A stretch of 64,000 bases of DNA, from positions 59,563,830 to 59,627,829 of the forward strand of contig NC_039360.1 in assembly GCF_003573695.1 (NCBI RefSeq). Reading direction: 5' to 3'. The stretch is from Papaver somniferum. Its lineage: Eukaryota; Streptophyta; Magnoliopsida; Ranunculales; Papaveraceae. Below the pieces are notes generated by a model that was not told the DNA's origin, did not search any database, and saw nothing but the letters and a program-made list of their open reading frames with translations. A program made the position numbers and the translations under genes. Shown here one piece after another: positions 46,146-60,000 of the stretch. Each line of letters starts with the position of its first letter. The stretch's first letter is position 1.

Positions 46146-47470
46146 GTCCACTTTGAAGATTACCCTTTGGGGTTGTGCCACTAATGAAGTGGTAATGATC
46201 GAATTGATGTTGACTCCAACCCAAGGACAATATTACTAGCCGTGTGCTCCACTTTTGTGAAGAATTATCAAGGTATCCATTGTCTATCAAACTGTTAATA
46301 CTGTTGATCATCCAATTTTGTCCTAAGCAAACAGTTTGTACTAACACGTATTGTCATAACTGCAGTCAAAATCACCGTATCCTCCACTACTGCCACCAAA
46401 GTGTACGCGAACATTGACATTTTAGTTGTCATAGAAATGCAAGAAAAGTTGGTATTTACCCTCTTTTCATATTCATCGTTATGGGACTTTATATATCACT
46501 AATTGTTGCGTCCCTCTAGACTTTTGGACCACCTATTATCAATTAATTGTTTAGAAATGCTACTGCCTATGTACTCTGTACAAATCATTCAGATAACATG
46601 TTCTTTTTATTATTAAAATACTTACTAAAAGACTGTTATATTAGTGGAGCTATTTATTTGTGTATAACGTATTTGTATATTGAGTTTCTGTGGGGATTAC
46701 GGTGTGATTATCTATCTGGATCTATCTTTGTGGTTGTATATATGTGTGTATTCCTTAATTAACCAGGGTTTTCATAATGTTTCCAGGAAATTTTATCCAC
46801 CCGGTGGACTTTTGTATCCTCCTTTTGGTGGCATACTAACTATGATATCATGTTCAGAAATCATGAACTCAACCATATAAGAAATGATCACATCAACTGG
46901 CATATGTTGCACTAAATTGTCGGCAAACAGTGTGTGCTCATGAAACATAGGATCACTATCTCGAGCAGACATCAATATATCATAAGGAGGTTTGCAGGAC
47001 ATGTGCAGAGTATTAGCAGCATACTAGCTCATTTTTATTTACATCAAAATCCTTTGATACTTTTGGTTAGCATGAATGAAATGTTTGAAGAATTTATAGA
47101 GCGTATGGGGTGCTGTGAACTCGACACGGTATAACTTCGTATTTAGTGATTTTGTTTTTTAAATTGTCATTCTAATATATACTTGGAGTATTTTACCGAT
47201 TCTAATTAAACTTGCTGCAAAATGAAAAGAGCTATTAGTCAAATACTAGAAGCAAAAAAAAAAAAGAGTGAGCAATGGTATTTACTTGCAGTAATTGGCT
47301 TTCATATGAATACATATATAGTCTTGCATTTTATTACGTTGAGCAAACTATCAACTTTTCAACCTTGGTTTGCCTCTACAGAAAATGCTCTTATGCACCT
47401 AGAGGAGGTAAAAGCAATATAATCTGCCAGGGAGAAGCCATTGCAAATAAGGAAAGGTATCCAACGAACT
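46146..47470 (+). pseudogene. RPA70-like single-strand DNA-binding protein, decayed exons
   Basis: STLKITLWG (46147 on) and, one frame over, AVCSTFVKNYQG form the OB-fold wording of the replication protein A large subunit. A 93-bp GT-AG intron (46273-46365) then splices in phase to VSSTTATKVYANIDI and EMQEKL (46366-46458), the next OB-fold stretch. At 47366-47460 the plus frame gives CLYRKCSYAPRGGKSNIIC, resembling the RPA C-terminal zinc ribbon. RPA coats single-stranded DNA, and plant Helitrons often carry RPA-like genes. A stop (46234-46236) and frame change show decay. Between the blocks nothing is recognised. Confidence 0.55.
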
Positions 47471-49963
47471 AACACAGTCCAGGTATTATCACGAGTACTT
47501 CTTTTCATGTTGGTGATTAGTTTTTTTTTTTTTTTTTTCTAATGAAAGAGTTAATTGTATTATAGAAATCCGTTGTCACTTACGAGACAAAGATCATTGT
47601 CGACTTACCTTAACCCAGTTAAGTTAAATATAATAAATAACCCATTGAGTGTTTGCTTACACCCATGAGATCATGAAGACTTTGATAAATTAGTACCACG
47701 TCTGGATGCAGACAATGAAGTAATAAATGTTCACTGCTTTCCTCGATCTCACTAAAAAATTCGCAACCTGGGCTACTATGAATGTCTTTGATTATCCAAT
47801 AAGATATTGAATTACATTTGGACCGTAATATGGTGTATCTTTATTTGACCATTGTTGCTGTCATAAAGAAGAGATACAATGAATGTGGAGTATCTAGAAG
47901 TTAATTTTAATCTTGGTAGTAGGGTTTTCAGACTTAGATGTGATATGTGCATTTGATGTTTGTTACCATTAAGAATACCTATAATTGCATTTACTTTGCT
48001 TCTGAAGTCCACCCGTTTTCATAAAAAATGAAAACCGGTGCGGAATTGTCTGGTGGAAATGTAAACTATCTTGCGAGGAAGAGGATTTTTTGTCAATATA
48101 TTTGGTACTGTATATAGCTAGGGCAGTCTCTGGGGAAATCTGGATGGGATATGATTTGGTGTTGAAGATCATTTTGTTTTTAGATGTCGCTGATAAAGAG
48201 AAGCCACTTTTAGGCAATATAGACTACAATCACCTTAAAATACATATAGCAAAAATTAACACAGATTCCTTAGAGGTGGTTACTACTGTGGTTTCGTTTT
48301 TTTTTTTAATTCTGGCTTTTTGATTAATCTTTTCTGATATTGAAATGGAGTAATTACAGTTTGTGTGTGTATATGTATATTTTCCTGTGAATGGTAGGAG
48401 TCGTAATGTTATTATATTTTTTCAGCATAACTTTGATTCAATTCCGAAAAAATCAATGAAAAGGATTCAATTGAAAATATTTGTTATATTTTCTTCCATG
48501 TAACACGTTCGATAAAATGGCCAAATAATCAGGCTAGATAGAATGGGAGATCAGTGGGATGTTAGTTTTGTATCACTGTTTACCAGAATAGGTGTATGGG
48601 ATTTAACTTTGTTTTTCTTCTTTTTACGCAGCTGCACTCAAGAAATTTGGTTGTTATTGTTTTTGGTTTCATAGATATTGGATCAGTGAGAGACGCAGAC
48701 TATAGTTTCAAAGATTATGGGTGTGCACTTTTTTAGCTTATGGATATGCATTCTATTAACTAGGTCATCAGTTCTTCCTTTTGCCTTGCAGGTTCCTGCT
48801 TAGCTTTGGAGTTGAAGATAATACCATCGCCGCAATAGTGAGGTCCAGAATTGGTCCAGCACACAACATCTAAGCTTAACCTTGGTGTTTTTTTTTTTTG
48901 GCTTTTCATCAACCAGTGTAAAGTTACCTTCGGCACTTCACAGTTTCGAAGATTAATCTAAAGGAGGCGGGGATGTCTGGATTTTCACAAATCATGCTTC
49001 ATGTTGTTGATTTCCAAATCACTCTCAATTCTGGAGACATGAAACAGAAAGTTGCAAGCAGCTACCCAGTCACCCGCATTGACCTACGTACTCTCCCTAT
49101 GCCTCCAGCATCACACCAAATCCTTTTTAACCATTGAAAGTTGAAGGAAACTTGGCACTGATGAAGAACATGCGGCCAAGAATGCTTGCCGTGACGAAGT
49201 GGTCCAACTTGATTGAATTCAATCCAAAGAATGAGTTACAGCTTTCCACTTGATTATTAGATCGATTAACACATTCTTGGTATTTATTTGATATTGTTCA
49301 TTCTATTTTAGTGTACTTTGTTTACTCATCATTTTTATTACCCTATCCATTGTTTCTGCAACTGTTTGCCATATGTTTTTATGTTTTTGAACGGCAATTA
49401 TGAACCATGTTTTATATGTTTAGTAGAACCACAGTTCCAGGATGTCTTCAATACCACATCACTTTTATTTATATATAGTTTATTGAATGCCCTGTTAGGC
49501 ATGACTGCTGGCTTCAGTTTTACATGGGTACATGATTTGGTTGCTTCAACTAATAGTTTTCAGCGTATAACTTCCATTTACTACCAACCTTTCTTTTTTT
49601 GTGTTTCTGGAGCTTCAAAATGCAAATCTTCATAGTTGGGTCACCAAGGAAATCACACACATATAACTGTATCTAATGACCTTTCAGAGACAACTGTTAT
49701 AAATGAAATGTAAAGATATTGGTAGTGCCAGGAAACATTAAATCATCTCACACGTGGGATTGGGATTTGAACAACCTACAAATGAATTATGAAGGCTTAT
49801 TTCTCAAGTTATTGGCAATTCTATTTCTAAAGTTAATCCTGTCATGAAAGTTGAGTAGTGTGGAACATTATAATGAAACTTTTATTAGATGACGAATTGG
49901 AAATAGTTGTGTTTTAATATTTTTTGGTTCTCACTACTCACAACAAGCGCCATCGTGAGATAG
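46459..49963. other. Probable Helitron interior, largely unassigned
   Basis: Apart from the zinc-ribbon-like patch at 47366-47460, no helicase or Rep motif is seen. Frames at 46793-47002 (minus) and 48970-49080 (plus) are open but unrecognised. Confidence 0.35.
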
Positions 49964-49995
49964 CCCGTGCCGTTACGGCACGGGTGATTCCCTAG
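49964..49995 (+). mobile_element. Helitron 3' terminus
   Basis: Perfect 9-bp stem CCCGTGCCG-TTA-CGGCACGGG (49964-49984), then seven bases, then CTAG followed by T. This is the canonical Helitron 3' end (hairpin about 10 nt before CTRR, inserted before T). No TC start could be pinned upstream, so the full element is not delimited. Confidence 0.72.
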
Positions 49996-51569
49996 TTTAT
50001 GCAACATCGGACTTCATCTCTGATATTTTGTAGTTTTTAGGGAGTTCAGGAGTGAATTTTTTAAATTGTAGGAGAAAATCATTTAACTTTACTATTGATA
50101 AGACTGCTTCTTTACGAGAAACTGGCTCCACAACACAATTATCATCCTCTAGTTCCTCTTTTGGGGATTTAATTTAACACGCCCAATAATTTCTTCGTCT
50201 GTCCAAAATGTCGACGGTAATTCAACTCTTTTATTAGACATTTATTTGAATTGAAAATAATATCGTAATATATACTTGTTATTATGGGAAACCTTTAAGT
50301 TTAACTTAAATATTTTATTTTCTTTTTGAAACTCAAATAATGTATCTCATAAATTACAAGATCAAATCGTCTGTAAAACCTTTAATCTATGAAAAAAGAA
50401 ATCTCCAACTCTAACATTCCCATCATGGCTAGCCATGTAATTTCGTAATCTTTTAAAACTTAAATTTAACATATTTTGATAATTTAATAACTTATTAATT
50501 TATCGATAAATTAATACTTGATTAAATTGATAGAATTTGATGGTCCCAACATTATTAATTTATTGAATTTTTATTGTACACTATATCAACAAACTTTCCT
50601 CTCCATCACAAATCCACTAAAATCTAAAATCCAAACTTTTTCACAGGCTCTTGCATTATACTGTTATTAACTTTTCTAAAAAAACAAAAAACAAGTTTTA
50701 CTTAAAATTTTGAACAGTTATTATAGTAGTATACTTCTAGATCAAATATCTGAAAGAATGGTAATATTCTTCCAAAATTTGTCATTCCAAAACACCTTTT
50801 CTCCCCTCCCTTGTACCAATACCAAGATACTTTTTATTCAACTAGGAGTGGGGGGATTGTAGGACCACTATTTTTTACTTACATGGTCCTCCTAATTATC
50901 AGAAGAACAGCATACTCGATTTTGTTTCCCTAAAAAAGGAGGCAAGGACATGACCGTAATTTACCTTAAGACCTCAAGAGTCATTACCCCTTTCCTCATT
51001 TCTGGCACAAACCAAATGAAAAAACAAAAACTCTAACCACCAAAATCTGGCCGAACAAGATAACCATAACGGATTCGGGTGTATGTACACACCAATATTA
51101 TAAAAAAAAAAAGAATCAACCACTCAAAAAATTCTTCGGGATCAACAAATAAACACCGATTAATCATCCCACTGAGGTTTACGCTATGGTCTTTTGTATA
51201 TTCCTATGATGATATCATAGATTTGTTAACCCCCTTTTTTTTTATTCACACACCACCTAGGCGATTCCGTCACGTCATCACACGATGAAACAGAGAAGAA
51301 GAAACGAACAGTTGCAGTTTCTGTTGGGACTAATTATGGAAATCTAACCAAACAGTGAGGCTGATAAAGTAACTTAATTAAAGCTCATCCTGTTTTGTTT
51401 TTTCTCTTGCATCAAAACAACAACACAACAACGCTCAGACTCAGCAGCATTATTATTATTATTGATTGTAGAGAGACTAGATAGAAGAGAGACCAGCAAC
51501 GTTCCCAAGGCAGCCCAGCGAGTGAAGCCGGCAACACATTAACTCGCTTTCTCTCTCTTTGGCTTCTTT
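49996..51569. other. PIP5K upstream region
   Basis: It contains an AT-rich MITE-like relic at 50465-50580 (ATTAATTTATCGATAAATTAAT). The last 200 bp turn CT-rich, with an (ATT)n run at 51450-51463, typical of a plant 5' leader. A transcription start is not fixed. No TATA box is obvious close to the leader. Confidence 0.45.
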
Positions 51570-51740
51570 ATGCTTTTGCTTTTCTTTATTTTATTTTTCT
51601 CTTCTCTGCTTCAAGGAATCTCACAAACATCGCTTCAGGAAGGAAATTTTTTTGAAAGGAGACCAGAGTTTATTCTTAGAGAGAAAGAGAAAAAGCCGGA
51701 AATGCAGATGAGTTGTGAGATTCCGGCGAGTTCCCGGTGA
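51570..51740 (+). CDS. Upstream ORF (56 codons) in PIP5K leader
   Basis: ATG at 51570 opens a frame ending at TGA 51740, 55 bp before the kinase ATG and in a different frame from it. The start MLLLFFILFFSSLL is strongly hydrophobic, and the rest is charged. A second in-frame ATG at 51702 gives a 12-codon version. If the transcript includes it, it would be expected to lower initiation at 51796. Whether it is transcribed is unknown. Confidence 0.4.
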   Translation: MLLLFFILFFSSLLQGISQTSLQEGNFFERRPEFILREKEKKPEMQMSCEIPASSR

Positions 51741-51795
51741 GGTTATTGTTTGGTCGGTTTTCTTAGGTTTTTTCTTGAAGATCTGATTTGATAAA

Positions 51796-54700
51796 ATGCG
51801 AGAATCTATTGGTTGTAATGAACTGAGCTATGGTATTAACAATAACAAGAAGCTGAAATCAGAGGAAGAAAGGGAGACAGAGGTAGAAGAAGGAGGAGGA
51901 GAGGAGGAAACTTCAGCTTTATTAGTAGTTCCGCCATCATTTGTTGTAGTAGGAAGAAGTAGATCTCAGACTGGTAGTGGTGTTAGAAGAGTAACTCCGA
52001 CAACAGCAACCACAACAGCAGCAGCAGCAGCTAATAGTAATAGTGATAAGAGTGTTGAGAAAGTTCTACCAAACGGAGATCTCTACACAGGAAGTTTCGT
52101 AGGTAACGTACCACACGGAACGGGAAAGTATCTGTGGAGAGACGGTTGTATGTACGAAGGAGATTGGAGGAAAGGGAAAGCATCAGGGAAAGGTAAATTT
52201 TCATGGCCATCTGGAGCTACATTTGAAGGTGAATTTAAATCTGGTAGAATGGATGGATTTGGTACTTTTATTGGTTCTGATGGTGATACATATCGTGGAT
52301 CATGGAGTTATGATAGGAAACAAGGGTATGGTCAGAAAAGTTATGCCAATGGGGATTTCTATGAAGGTTTGTGGAAAAGGAATTTACAAGAAGGTCAAGG
52401 TAGATATGTTTGGAGGAATGGGAATGAATATCAAGGGGATTGGAAAAATGGGGTTATTAGTGGTAGAGGTGTTTTGGTTTGGGCTAATCGTAATAGATAT
52501 GAAGGTCAATGGGAAAATGGGGTTCCTAAAGGCCATGGTACTTTTACTTGGCCTGATGGGAGTAGTTATGTTGGTTGCTGGAATAATAGTTTGAAGAATC
52601 AGTTGCTTAATGGAACTTTTTATCCTGGTACTGCTAATAATCCTAGTGGTGGTGCTGGTGATATAAAGGATTTAATCAGCTGTAATGGTGTTGTTGACAA
52701 TCAGAGAAGGTCATTGAGTGAAGAGAATTTTTTGTTGACTACTAATAGGAAGAGATCTTCTGTTGATGGAGGAAGAGGAAGTTTAGCTGAGAAGAATTTT
52801 CCTAGGATTTGTATTTGGGAATCAGATGGAGATGCTGGTGATATTACTTGTGATATTCTTGATAATGTGGAGGCTTCCATGTTTTATAGAGATGGGACTC
52901 ATTTGGATCACGGACTAGGAGGTGGTGCTACACAGATTAGAAGAAGTCCTGTTTGTTTTACAGGCGAGGCTAAGAAACCTGGTCAAACCATAGCAAAAGG
53001 ACACAAGAATTATGAATTGATGCTCAACCTTCAACTGGGTATCAGGTAATTTCTTAGATTGCCTTTACTACGTTTTACTTTGGATTTTTCTTATTCATTT
53101 GATGCTGTTACTATGGATGGTGCAGTGGATCATGCTTTACTGTGGTTAGATGTGGAATGGTGTTAGGTTGCATTGTCTAGAGTTTTGTGATACAGATTAC
53201 AGAGTTGTTGTTTTTCAGTATACTAGGAGTGTTTTAAAATTGTGGTTTGATGGTTGTGAATCATACTTATTTCTAGGCATTCAGCTGGGAAGCATGCTTC
53301 TATTTTGCGGGAACTCAGGCCTTCAGACTTCGATTCAAGGGAAAAATTCTGGACAAGATTCCCGTCTGAAGGATCAAAAGTTACACCGCCCCATCAAACG
53401 GCAGAGTTCAGATGGAAGGATTATTGTCCCATGGTGTTTAGGTAATGCATATTTCTTTTTCTTTTGCATTTGTTATTTGTATGTTGCGATGATGATTAAA
53501 TCCCAGTAGAGTTGTACTCTCATTGATTCTTTTATTTTGGTTGCTATTTAGACATTTGAGGGAATTATTTGCGATAGATCGAGCTGATTACATGTTAGCC
53601 ATTTGTGGCAATGATGCCCTCCGAGAGCTATCTTCCCCAGGGAAAAGCGGAAGCCTCTTTTACATGACACAAGATGACCGGTTTATGATAAAGACCGTGA
53701 AGAAATCCGAAGTCAAGGTTAGATACCCGCCTTTCTCCGACTGATTTATCTCCTACTCCAAATAGGAGCAGTTTCAGATAGGAGAATTCCATTTTTCATG
53801 GGGTCCAAGTTTTCTGATTATGTCCACATTCTGCTCCCATTTTCAGGTACTTCTTAGGATGCTACAGAGTTACTACCAACATGTTTGTCGGTATGAGAAC
53901 TCCCTGGTTACGAAGTTTTTTGGGGTGCACTGTGTGAAACCAGTTGGAGGCCAAAAGGTGCGCTTGATGGTCACTTCAATTTGTTAAAATGTTCATCAAT
54001 ACCTCAAAGAAGCTTTATAACTTGATTTGCGTTCTTGTATTGACTTTCAGACACGTTTCATTGTAATGGGCAATTTGTTCTGCTCTGAGTATCGTATCCA
54101 CAGGCGATTTGACTTGAAGGGTTCCTCCCATGGTCGAACAACCGACAAGCCCGAGGGCGAGATAGACGAGACTACCACCTTGAAGGACCTTGACCTAAAT
54201 TTCGTATTCCGCTTGCAAAAGTCTTGGTTTGAAGAGCTTATTAGGTCAGTCTAGCTAAATTCATCTTATTTTCGCATTTAGAAGAAAAAAAGATAATCTG
54301 CTAGGTTGACTTATTCATGATACAGTTTCAATTTCATTGTCATGACCTTGCTTGATGGGTTATATTCAGACAAATTGACCGCGACTGTGAGTTCTTGGAA
54401 GCTGAGAGAATCATGGACTACAGCCTCTTGGTGGGTCTCCATTTCCGCGAGGACTACCCGGGGGACAAGGCAGGAATGTCGCCTTTGTTTGCACCTTCTG
54501 GTAAATTATTACCTCGGTTTCTTATATGATATTATGTTTCCAACCTTAAGCCTGTTCCTGTAATATTAAATTCAGGTTGCACACTGATCCCGAAACGTAA
54601 ATTAAAATTTCAACTTATTATCCAGGCAAAACAGATTCAGCTGCTGTACGTGGTTGCAATATCTTCAGTGATAAGGATATGGATCGGGTCATATCTGGCA

Positions 54701-55759
54701 GGTTTGTTTTTCTCTGTGTTACTTGAGAGATTAGTTAATCAAATTTGTCGTTAAGTGAACTCAAATTCTCAAAATACCTTCTCGGAGTACTTTCAAAAAA
54801 TCTTCTTCACATAGATTTAGGATATCCATCAGTTATCTTGTGGTTAGGATTTTGTGTCCATTTTCTTATGGATCAAGGTGTCTTAAATCATTTTGCTTTT
54901 TCTAGTTTAATTCTGTTAGTTGGAATAATTGAATAAGGCCTTGTGTTCTATGCCTAACTGAAGGTAGTTATATGGACAACAGTTGTGAAGTGGGGTACAT
55001 ACAGCTTGTGGTCTCTAGTATTCCTAGATAAGAATGAGGTTGTTTCTGGTGGTGTTTGTAAGATCTAACTTAGGCAACTGAACATATACTTTCATGATTG
55101 CTGGGAAGGGTGGTACCAAATGGAGATCGTGAATAGATGTAAAAAATGCTCTGAACATGTAGTCATTAATTTAATGCTTCGTTGCCAACTCTTACTTACA
55201 ACAACTAATGACAATATAGCCTCTAGACTAGGAATAATAGTATATTGTAGATGCAAAGAGTGATGGCAAGAATTTATATACCTGTATCATTAAAGTCTAT
55301 TATTAATGTTGATCGACTCCAAATTAAAATTGTCTTCTTTGATGTCATCTCCAATAATTTATTTTACTTGATCTTCATGAATGAAGGTGGGTCAGTTTGT
55401 TCCTTACATATATAAAGATATTGAATTTATTTGGATTTGTTTTTATCAGGAAGCCATTAATCCGGTTGGGTGCCAACATGCCAGCAAAGGCGGAACAGGT
55501 GCCAAGAATCGAGTTTGATCAGTACAGCCCATTTACAAATGGAAACTCCATCGGTGCATTCAGTGGTGATGTGTATGATGTAGTCCTTTACTTTGGAGTC
55601 ATTGACATTCTCCAAGACTACGACATTAGCAAGAAACTAGAACATGCCTACAAGTCATTGCAGGCCGATCCCACGTCTATTTCAGCCGTAGATCCAAAGC
55701 TCTACTCAAAGAGGTTTCGTGATTTTGTTGGAAGGATCTTTTTAGAAGATAAATCGTAA
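51796..55759 (+). CDS. PIP5K: Phosphatidylinositol-4-phosphate 5-kinase with MORN repeats
   Basis: Eight exons with GT-AG borders: 51796-53045, 53277-53441, 53552-53717, 53847-53957, 54051-54244, 54370-54500, 54626-54701, 55450-55759. Together they make 2403 bp, 800 residues, in phase throughout. Residues 1-96 are acidic and low in complexity. About 97-264 hold seven 23-residue MORN repeats plus part of an eighth (YEGDW, YEGLW, YQGDW types). After a linker the lipid-kinase domain begins near [12 protein letters not shown] and includes [30 protein letters not shown] and the activation loop [10 protein letters not shown]. The loop Lys-Lys and Glu fit type I/B PIP5Ks, which phosphorylate PI4P to PI(4,5)P2 at the plasma membrane. 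Length matches plant PIP5K1-9. No break was found; the longest intron is 748 bp. Confidence 0.95.
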
Positions 55760-57040
55760 GAGAAGTATAGTAATACGAGAGAAAAGTTCAAACAAAAGAA
55801 TCGATCACTGGTCGAAAAGAATGTCCTGTCCGGATGCATACTTACTAAAAGCCTAACTGCAGGACAACAAGGATTAGTACCAGGCTGTGAAAAACAACAG
55901 CTTTGGTAATTTTCGAACGACCGGTTCGAATTATGATTGGGTTGGTCCTGCCATGGTTGAATTTTGGTAAGCAGCCATGATAGAGAAGAGGTGGAGGGGT
56001 GATGAAACAAAGTAAGAATGTTGTATATGTCTTTGAGAGAGAGAGTGAGTTGGAATCTGACTGATTATATTGTTGATTTTTTTCTTCTTTTTCTTTTTGT
56101 TGGTGGGTAACCAAGAAATGTGAAGATTGGGAAGATAGATATAGAAAAAACAAATAGATGAAAAAAATGTTTGTGGGTTGTAGTTTTTTGGAGAAAGAGA
56201 TAGTGAGAGAGATGGGTATTTGGAATAAGAAATGTACAGCAGCTTAAAAGGATAGATGATGGAATTTTAAGATTTTTTTGGGGGGTTTTCAGATCTTTCT
56301 CTTCTAATCTAAAGAATGTGGGAATTATCTATAATCTTTTCCTACATCTGTTATGTACCTCTGCGTATACATTCTTTTGTATTCTTCTCTTCTCTTCTCT
56401 TTTCCTTTTTTTTTTTTTCTTGTTTTTCTCTTTATTTATTTGCTTTTGCAGAGGAGTGAGTGAGACATGAAAAGGAGAGAAAAGCTGAAGTAAGAAATTT
56501 CAAAAGAACTAGGAGAAAGAAAATCTTATGCTTCTTTTAGGAGCGAAGAACATTGACCAACTACCAACTCTGCTCCGCCGTCCGATCTTAATCAGCAAAT
56601 ATTAAAGTAGTTGGTTGCTGACTGGGTTTATGGAAAATTGGATGGGGAGACAAGAATGGCTAACATTTTAAATGAGTTGGGATTATTGGGGATCGTGATG
56701 ATGTAAAACAGGTCAATGTCTGTCGCTTGGCTGGCCATTTCCTTTATCTACTTGCTCTCTGCCGAATCTCTCCGTACTGAAACCATTCTTTCTCGTTTAT
56801 CCCTCCTATTTGTTTTCTTCAACTCATGAAATTTTAATTGTTCTTCAGTGTTTGAAATCCCAACGGCAGGCCGTAGGCGTAGATGCGTCCAGCTTGATAC
56901 GACTACACGAAGCTTCCATCTCCAGCCATTTTAATATATTTTTAAGACGAAAATAATACTCCATTAGATGTACAAGTAAATAACATTTTAAAAAATAACA
57001 TTGGCAATATAAACCATTAGATGTACAAGTAAACCAATCA
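55760..57040. other. PIP5K 3' region and spacer
   Basis: Probable 3' UTR to about 56400 with CT- and T-rich tracts. Frames here are shadows. From about 56840 the sequence is unassigned up to the break into Copia gag at 57041. Confidence 0.5.
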
Positions 57041-60000
57041 AAAGAGAATTTTACTGCTTTTGATTTATGGGAATCCCTAGAAGAAAAATATCTTGTAGAG
57101 GCTGCTGGAAGCAAGAAGTTCTTGGTAGCTAGGTTCCTGGAATATAAGATGGCTGATGAAAAGTCTGTCGTAGAACAATTCGTCGAACTCCAACTACTCA
57201 TCAACGAAATTCTTGCTGAAGGAATGCATATTGATGAATCTCTACAAGTATCTGCAGTAATTGAAAAGCTACCACCCTCATGGAACGAGTACAAGAGGAG
57301 GCTGCGACACAAGAATCGCGAAATCACCATGGTGGAGCTGGGGAAAAAGATCCAGGTGGAGGAACTTCTGTGCTGCAAGGACAAAAGCCTGATGTTGAGC
57401 AAAGACATGTCCAACAAAGCTCATGTCCTGGACGATAATGCTGCGTCAAAGAAAAGGCACGGAGAATCCAGCAAAAATGGTAAACGTAACAAACAACGTA
57501 ACTCCAAAGGTAACCATCTTAAGCCAAAGGGTGGTGTCTCCAAAACACCATCAAAGGCGACTGCTATAACTGTGGGAAAACTGGTCATATGGCCAAAGAC
57601 TGTAGGGCACCTAAAAAGACCAAAAATGATCCTAAACAGAAAAATAAGGCAAACGTAGTAGATGATTCTGGATATTTTACTGGCATGGTGTCTGAAGTCA
57701 ACCTTGTCTCTAATGTGACCAATGTGAGAGACTGGTGGCTTGATTCTGGAGCCACCAGGCATGTCTGTAAGTTCAGAAATGCTTTCTCCTCCTATAACAA
57801 AGTAGGAGACGATGAGAAATTGTTTATGGGAAACTCTTCTACCTCTAAAGTGGTAGGAAAAGGCAAGGTTGAATTGAAGCTCACTTCAGGAAAAACTCTC
57901 GCATTGAATGACGTGTATCACGTCCCGGACATATGCAAGAATCTTATCTCAGAAACCATCTTACTTGGGAAAGGTTTTAAATTTGTAGCTGAGTCTAACA
58001 AGTTGTAATCTCTAAAGGTGGTGACTTCGTAGGAAAAGGATATGTCACTGAAACATGATTAAGCTTAGTGTACTTTCTTTGAACTTGAATGACAATGCAT
58101 CTTCTTCTGCTTATGTTTGTGACTCCTCACATGTTTGGCATGATAGACTAGGACATGTTAATTTCAAATCTATTGAAAGACTTGCTAAATTAGGATGCAT
58201 TCCTAAAATAAACTTTGACAGAGGTCATAAATGTGAAATTTGTGTTGAATCTAAATATGCAGAAAACCCTTCAACAAAAGGTTGAACGTAGTACAACTCC
58301 CCTAGAATAATCCACTCGATTTGGGAGATTTGAAATCAACACCAACTAGAGGAGGTAAAAAATGGTACATCACTTTTATAGATGATCACTCAAGATACTG
58401 TCAGGTTTATCTTCTTAGAAGTAAAGATGAAGCCTTAGACGCTTTCAAATTATATAAACTTGAAGTAGAAAACCAAAGAGGTGTTACTATTAAAACTCTT
58501 AGGTCGGACCGAGGCGGTGAGTATGTGATACCTATAGGAGAATTCTGCAAACTTAATGGCATCATTCATGAAACTACTGCACCTTCTTCACCTGAGTCGA
58601 ATGGAGTAGCTGAAAGGAAAAACCGAACACTCATAGATATGGTGAACGCTATGTTAGCTAGTTCAGGGCTACCTTCGAACCTGTGGGGGGAAGCAATTCT
58701 CTCTGCTGCTATATCTTGAACCGAGTTCCATTTAAGAAATCCGACAAAACTCCATATGAGTTATGGAAAGGAAGACAACCGTCCTATGCATACTTTAAAG
58801 TGTGGGGTGTTTGGCCAAGGTGGCCACTCCTCGTTCCAAGAAAACCAAAATAGGACCTAAAACTGTAGATTGTGTTTTCCTAGGATATCCTGAGCACACT
58901 AGTGCTTATAGGTTCATGGTAATTGGTGAGAACACCATAATGGAATCCAGAGATGCAGTGTTTTTCGAACACATTTTCCCTTTAGGGTCTGGACCTCATA
59001 AAAGGGTCCGCGATGATCTCTCAGATGTTCCTTCGACTAGTCAACCCCCGTCTCTAGATGCTGAAACCGAACCTAGAAGAAGTAAGAGGGTCAGAACCGA
59101 GAAAGTTTGGTCCAGATTTTGTGACTCTTACGGTAGAGTCTGAACCCCAAACTATAAGGAAGCTATGACTCTCCGGAAGCTCCCTTCTGGGAAGAAGCTT
59201 CAAATAATGAGTGGGATTCCATTCAACAAAATGAAACTTGGGACTTGTAGACTTACCTCCTGGTAGTAAAACCATAGGTTGCAAGTGGGTCTTCAAAAGG
59301 AAACTTAGAACAGATGGAACTATAGAAAAACACAAAGCTAGGTTGGTAGCTAAGGGGTATAGACAACAGGAAGGATTAGATTTCTTTGATACCTATTCAC
59401 CGGTCACAAGAATCACTTCTATCCGGATGCTGATTGCTATTTCTTCTATTTATGATTTGCATATACATCAGATGGATGTTAAAACTGCTTTTTTATATGG
59501 TGAATTGAATGAAGAAATTTATATGGACCAACTTGAAGGTTTTGTTGTGAAAGGTTATGAAGATAAAGTATGCAAACTGAAAAAATCTTTGAATGGTTTA
59601 AAACAATCACCTAAACAGTGGCATGAAAAATTTAATCATGTAATGATATCTAATGGCTTCAAGGTTAATGAATCTGATAAATGTGTTTACATTAAATCTG
59701 TGGATGATTCTCATGTTATTGTGTGCCTATATGTTGATGATATGCTCATATTAGGTAGTAACCTTGATAGTATTAATACCACTGCCCTGCTGATGTAATC
59801 CTAGGGATAAAAATCAGAAAGATGTCTGATGGATATAGTCTTAGTCAATCTCATTATGTTGAAACTGTTCTTAAGAGATTTAATCATGAAAATGCTAAAC
59901 CTGCAACTACTCCTTATGATCCCAATTGTAAATTGAAAAAGAACAAGGGTGAGGGTATTTATCAACTTGAGTATTCTCGTGTTATTGGCAGTCTTATGTA

